NCBI GenBank assembly: GCA_013821525.1
Contig: JACDGR010000172.1
Location: 1 to 7,076, forward strand
Length of the DNA stretch: 7,076 bases
From: Actinomycetota bacterium
GTDB lineage: Bacteria; Actinomycetota; Thermoleophilia; Gaiellales; Gaiellaceae
Direction: 5' to 3'
The position numbers and the translations under genes were made by a program. Below the pieces are notes generated by a model, which was given only the letters and a program-made list of their open reading frames with translations, was not told the DNA's origin and made no database searches. Below, piece after piece: positions 4,538 through 7,076 of the stretch. Each line of letters begins with the position of its first letter. The stretch's first letter is position 1.

Positions 4538-5056
4538 CTAGGTGGACCCAGCCGGGATCGAACCGGCGACCTCGTGCATGCCATGCACGCGCTCTCCCAG
4601 CTGAGCTATGGGCCCGGGGAGAGATCCGATTGTAGCTTCGAACTCGTAGTCGCGTGCCCAACGGACGCCGGTCTGCTGGTTGTTTCGCGCTGGCGCCAGC
4701 CGAAGCTGCACAGCGGCGCGGCCGACGGAGAGCGCATGCGGAAGGAGATAACACCGGTCGGTGTCCAGGCAGTACGCCGCGACGGCATCGATCTCGCCAG
4801 GCTCGTAGTACCGATAGACGAGGCCGCTCCGCGCACGCCTGGCCGTTCGTGTGCGAATCACGACGACGTCTCCGATGCGTGCCGCCCACTTGCACTGCAC
4901 TCGGTAAAGCCGAGGGCGCAGGTCGAAGATCAGGTCGTAGCGCTCATCCCCGAGGGGGCGAAAGACGCCGACGCCGGCTCGCAATGCAGCAAGCGCGATC
5001 GCCTGCTCCGCAAGCGCCCCTTTCTGATCGGTCGTCAGCTGGTTCGTCGTCAACAC
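4538..5056 (-). CDS. Group I intron-associated PD-(D/E)XK endonuclease whose 3' end is the tRNA-Ala gene
   Basis: The product has 172 residues from GTG 5054-5056. The catalytic core is visible: conserved E17 (KGALAEQA), D41 in 'DERYDLIFD' and Q54-C55-K56 in 'YRVQCKWA'. This is the E...D...QxK pattern of the PD-(D/E)XK family that includes the homing nuclease I-Ssp6803I. Residues 79-83 'RYYEP' and 'EIDAVAAYC' also fit the family. The N-terminus has a tandem LTTNQ-LTTDQ. GTG was chosen because relatives begin MLTTNQ; TTG 5060-5062 and TTG 5051-5053 are alternatives. No ribosome binding site precedes any of them. There is no stop before the tRNA, so residues 148-172 (GPIAQLGERVHGMHEVAGSI, then PAGST) are a translation of tRNA-Ala plus two bases. 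It lies 63 bp after rsfS, on the same strand. Whether a stable protein is made from this frame is uncertain. Confidence 0.8.
   Translation of the reverse strand: MLTTNQLTTDQKGALAEQAIALAALRAGVGVFRPLGDERYDLIFDLRPRLYRVQCKWAARIGDVVVIRTRTARRARSGLVYRYYEPGEIDAVAAYCLDTDRCYLLPHALSVGRAAVQLRLAPARNNQQTGVRWARDYEFEATIGSLPGPIAQLGERVHGMHEVAGSIPAGST
4543..4615 (-). tRNA. tRNA-Ala, anticodon GGC
   Basis: A complete 73-nt cloverleaf is present. The acceptor stem is GGGCCCA/TGGGTCC and includes the G3-U70 wobble pair that is the main identity element for alanyl-tRNA synthetase. The D stem is GCTC/GAGC, the anticodon stem CGTGC/GCACG with loop ATGGCAT (anticodon GGC at 4580-4582), and the T stem GCCGG/CCGGC with loop TTCGATC. 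The discriminator is A. The genome supplies only CC after the discriminator (then T), so CCA must be completed enzymatically. The loop has A32 and U38, a pair known to be typical of bacterial tRNA-Ala(GGC) and to limit misreading. It reads GCC and GCU codons. The whole gene lies inside the endonuclease frame, in phase with its codons. Confidence 0.97.
4629..4634 (-). promoter_or_regulatory. Candidate -10 box for tRNA-Ala, inside the endonuclease frame
   Basis: TACAAT in minus-strand sense differs from the TATAAT consensus at one base. It ends 14 bases before the tRNA 5' end, so a start about 7 bases further on (near 4622) would leave a leader of roughly 7 nt. No good -35 box is found 16-18 bp upstream. 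The box encodes part of 'EATIG' of the endonuclease. Confidence 0.5.
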
Positions 5057-5119
5057 GGACAACAGCGTACGCGCCGCGACGGACGGACTGACTGTTGTCC
5101 GTCCTGTAGACAGGTCCGT
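5055..5119. repeat. Overlapping inverted repeats built from ACGGAC in the rsfS-endonuclease gap
   Basis: A perfect 11-bp inverted repeat pairs ACGGACAACAG (5055-5065) with CTGTTGTCCGT (5092-5102) across a 26-bp spacer. A second, mutually exclusive hairpin pairs GGACGGAC (5081-5088) with GTCCGTCC (5097-5104) across 8 nt. A third small dyad is CCTGT-AG-ACAGG (5103-5114). The hexamer ACGGAC or its complement occurs five times: 5055, 5079 and 5083 on plus, 5097 and 5114 on minus. The left arm covers the upstream endonuclease start codons. It could be a binding site, an RNA switch controlling endonuclease translation, or an element boundary. Confidence 0.5.
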
Positions 5120-5476
5120 TTAGGCCGAGGCTGCTTCGAGCGTCTCGTGCGGCACGTCGTCCCACAGATCCTCGAGGCGGTAGAACTCGCGCGCCTCGGG
5201 GGTGAAGACGTGCACGACGACGTCGACGTAGTCGCCGATGATCCAGGTCGACTCGACGGCGCCCTCGGTCGAGCGTGGGAGCAGGCCTTGCTCGTCCTTG
5301 AGGCGCGTGTGCACCTCGTCCCAAATCGCCTTGGTCTGCCGCGGGTTGCCGCCCGTGCAGATGACGAAGAAGTCGGTGTAGGCGCAAACCGGGCGCATGT
5401 CGAGAATGACGACGTCGCGCGCGAGCTTGTCCTGGACGAGCGCCGCGATGCGGCGTGCTTGTTCGTTGGGGCTCAA
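5120..5476 (-). CDS. rsfS: Ribosomal silencing factor RsfS (YbeB/Iojap family)
   Basis: The product has 118 residues, the standard length. RsfS binds ribosomal protein uL14 on the 50S subunit and blocks joining to the 30S when nutrients are scarce. Family motifs are clear: 'YTDFFVICTG' (33-42) followed by NPRQTKAI, 'WIIGDYVDVVVHVF' (78-91) and 'EFYRLEDLW' (97-105). The start is TTG at 5474-5476, which overlaps the nadD stop as TTGA. TGGGG a few bases upstream serves as ribosome binding site, inside the end of nadD, so translation is probably coupled to nadD. The order obgE-nadD-rsfS is conserved in actinobacteria and many other bacteria. Confidence 0.95.
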   Translation of the reverse strand: MSPNEQARRIAALVQDKLARDVVILDMRPVCAYTDFFVICTGGNPRQTKAIWDEVHTRLKDEQGLLPRSTEGAVESTWIIGDYVDVVVHVFTPEAREFYRLEDLWDDVPHETLEAASA

Positions 5477-6054
5477 ACAGCCCCAGTGTAGCCGTGTTCC
5501 GGCGCGTACAGGCCTGCGGAGACCGCGAGCGCCGCGACGGCCGGCGGCAGCTCCGCCGAGACGTCATCGCCCATCGCCAGGCGAGCGCGAAGCACGCGCG
5601 AAGAAACGGGGATCGGGTCGATCTCGAAGAACTGCACCCGCTCGGGCTGCGCGAGCTGCTCGAGGACGGCGTCGAGCCGCTCGCGGGGGAACCCGGGCCG
5701 GGTCGCGACCGCGATCCGCGTCAGCCGCAGCACCTCCTCGGGCTCTTGCCACGTGAGGAAGTCGGAGAACTCGTCGGCGCCGATCAGGAAGATCGGGTCG
5801 GTCCATTCCGGATGCGCCCGCAACGTTTCGACCGTGCGCGCGTGCTCGTCCAGGATCACCTCGTCGTCGGGGAACGCCGCCTCGGCCAATCGCAGGCGAG
5901 TCCCGGCGGGCGTCTCGACGCGCTTGTGGCCCGGATCGGCGGCGACGAGGATGAGCAGGCGCTCGATCCCGAGCTCGTCTTTCGCGCGCCGCGCCAGCTC
6001 GACGTGCCCGCGGTGCGGTGGGTCGAACGAGCCTCCGTAGAGGCCGAGGCTCAT
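5473..6054 (-). CDS. nadD: Nicotinate-nucleotide adenylyltransferase NadD
   Basis: The product has 193 residues and transfers AMP from ATP to nicotinate mononucleotide, giving deamido-NAD in the cytoplasmic route to NAD. The nucleotidyltransferase signature 'GGSFDPPHRGH' is at residues 7-17, with the H-x-G-H motif included. Other family motifs are 'GHKR' (42-45), 'IGADEF' (91-96), and the C-terminal 'SSRVLR' (151-156), which matches the IS(S/T)xxR nucleotide-binding motif. The frame is open further upstream, but ATG 6052-6054 gives the family start MSLGLYGGSF and overlaps the obgE stop as ATGA. The longer extension is only the obgE gene read in another frame. The gene ends in TTGA overlap with rsfS, so all three genes are very likely one operon. 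Confidence 0.96.
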   Translation of the reverse strand: MSLGLYGGSFDPPHRGHVELARRAKDELGIERLLILVAADPGHKRVETPAGTRLRLAEAAFPDDEVILDEHARTVETLRAHPEWTDPIFLIGADEFSDFLTWQEPEEVLRLTRIAVATRPGFPRERLDAVLEQLAQPERVQFFEIDPIPVSSRVLRARLAMGDDVSAELPPAVAALAVSAGLYAPEHGYTGAV

Positions 6055-7076
6055 GCGAGCTCGAACTCCTCTTCGCCGATCTCGACTGTCGCGCCGTCCT
6101 TGGCGCCCGCTGCTCGGAGCGCCCGCTCGAGGTCGTCCTCCGACGGCGGCGTTCCGAGCACCCGGTAGCCGCCCTCGGTGCGCAGCAGCCGCCAGCCACG
6201 AGCCTTCGCCTGCGGCCGGTAGACCAGGTAGTCGGCGAGCTCGTCCTCGGTGCGCTCCTCGGCCTGAACCTCGGGCACGAGGGTGAAGAGGCTGCGCCGG
6301 AACTCCTCGAGGCCCTCGCTCGTCGCGCACGAGAGCGGGAAGACCGCGACGATGCGCGGATCGTCGATCGTGAACTCAGGGTGCGGCTCCAGGTCGAGCT
6401 TGTTCAACACGACGATCTGCTGCCGCTCGTCGAGACCGGCGCCGTAGGCGGCAAGCTCGCCGTCGATCGTCTGCCACTGCTCGTCCGGGCTCTCGCCCCC
6501 ATCCCCGCCTGAGCCGTCGATCACGTGGATCAGCGTGCGTGCGCGCTCGAGATGCGCGAGGAACTCGTGACCGAGACCGACACCCTCGCTCGCACCCTCG
6601 ATCAGGCCGGGGACGTCGGCGATCACGAGCTGGCGGCCGTCGGGGGACTCGGTCGTGCCGAGCACCGGAGCGAGCGTCGTGAAGGGATAGTCCGCGACCT
6701 TCGGCTTTGCGTTCGAGATGCGCGTCAGCAGGGACGACTTGCCGGCGTTCGGGAGCCCGACGAGGGCTGCGTCTGCAAGCAGCTTCAGGTGCAGCTCGAT
6801 GTCGCGCTCCTCCCCGGGCGGGCCGACCTCCGCGAAGCGCGGAACCTGCCGGGTCGAGGAGACGAAGCGTGAGTTGCCCTTGCCGCCATGGCCGCCGCGC
6901 GCGAGCACGACCCGTGCGCTGCTGTGCGCGAGATCGGCGATCAGACCACCGTCGTCGGCGAAGACCTGCGTGCCGACCGGCACGCGAATCTCGGCGTCCT
7001 CGCCGTTCGCGCCGTGCCTGCGTTGCCCCGTGCCGTTGCCGCCGCGGGTCGCTTTGATCCAGCGCCTGCGTTGCAG
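6051..7076 (-). CDS. obgE: GTPase Obg (ObgE/CgtA), N-terminus outside window
   Basis: The last 341 residues are visible; roughly the first 80-90 lie beyond the right edge. The fragment begins within the glycine-rich Obg fold ('GGNGTGQRRHGANGED', then 'VPVGTQVF', 'ARGGHGGKGN'). The GTPase domain follows with G1 'GLPNAGKS' (107-114), G2 'YPFTTL' (130-135), G3 'DVPGL' (154-158), G4 'NKLD' (225-228) and G5 'SCA' (249-251). An OCT-like C-terminal domain closes the protein (about 281-341, ending EFELA). Obg binds the 50S subunit, assists its assembly and links it to nucleotide levels and stress. The stop overlaps the nadD start as ATGA. The operon promoter, often upstream of rplU-rpmA, is outside the window. 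Confidence 0.97.
   Translation of the reverse strand: MQRRRWIKATRGGNGTGQRRHGANGEDAEIRVPVGTQVFADDGGLIADLAHSSARVVLARGGHGGKGNSRFVSSTRQVPRFAEVGPPGEERDIELHLKLLADAALVGLPNAGKSSLLTRISNAKPKVADYPFTTLAPVLGTTESPDGRQLVIADVPGLIEGASEGVGLGHEFLAHLERARTLIHVIDGSGGDGGESPDEQWQTIDGELAAYGAGLDERQQIVVLNKLDLEPHPEFTIDDPRIVAVFPLSCATSEGLEEFRRSLFTLVPEVQAEERTEDELADYLVYRPQAKARGWRLLRTEGGYRVLGTPPSEDDLERALRAAGAKDGATVEIGEEEFELA

Noticed and set aside
4543..4615. Intron or attachment-site duplication within the tRNA gene
   Set aside because: The cloverleaf is complete with no insertion. No second copy of the tRNA 3' end and no integrase gene is visible in the window.
4421..5491. Plus-strand 356-codon frame across the tRNA, endonuclease and rsfS
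   Set aside because: Antisense to a certain tRNA and to two recognisable proteins; no family signal.
6055..6330. N-terminal extension of nadD by 92 codons
   Set aside because: The extension is obgE read in another frame; NadD proteins start just before the GGSFDPPH motif and the ATGA overlap gives a natural start.
1..7076. CRISPR array, insertion sequence or rRNA
   Set aside because: No regularly spaced repeats of CRISPR size, no transposase and no rRNA-like conserved stretches were seen.

Overview
The window is high-GC, gene-dense DNA from a bacterium, most likely an actinobacterium. An obgE-nadD-rsfS run on one strand, frequent GTG/TTG starts, a CGNR/ABATE-type regulator and a group I intron-associated PD-(D/E)XK endonuclease all fit deep-branching Actinomycetota such as Thermoleophilia. 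That placement is inferred from gene content and was not tested by any search.

Layout from left to right: (1) 1-605 is a divergent pair, a truncated CGNR/ABATE regulator on the minus strand and a small uncharacterised protein on the plus strand, sharing a 70-bp control region with a perfect palindrome. (2) 569-4331 is a minus-strand peptide-transport block, read in the order solute-binding protein, LysR-type regulator, DppB/OppB-type permease. The second permease and both ATPases are absent. Its 3' end runs tail-to-tail into the small protein gene with a 37-bp overlap that carries two adjacent palindromes. (3) 4505-5056 holds a tRNA-Ala(GGC) gene lying wholly inside the 3' end of a PD-(D/E)XK endonuclease reading frame, followed by a strong intrinsic terminator. 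(4) 5120-7076 is the housekeeping cluster obgE (truncated by the window edge), nadD and rsfS. These genes are joined by ATGA and TTGA stop/start overlaps.

The most unusual object is the endonuclease/tRNA composite. The open frame has no stop before the tRNA, so its last 25 codons are the tRNA itself plus two bases, and TAG follows directly. RNase P cleavage at the tRNA 5' end would cut the endonuclease message before its stop codon, so the two products compete for one transcript. A TACAAT box inside the endonuclease frame could give the tRNA its own promoter. The known relative I-Ssp6803I targets a tRNA anticodon arm, and here the anticodon arm is a perfect 17-bp dyad.

A second observation is that the binding-protein and permease genes both begin directly after an mRNA hairpin with an 8-nt loop ending in GAAA, in which part of the Shine-Dalgarno sequence is paired. 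This suggests shared translational control of two transporter genes separated by a regulator gene.
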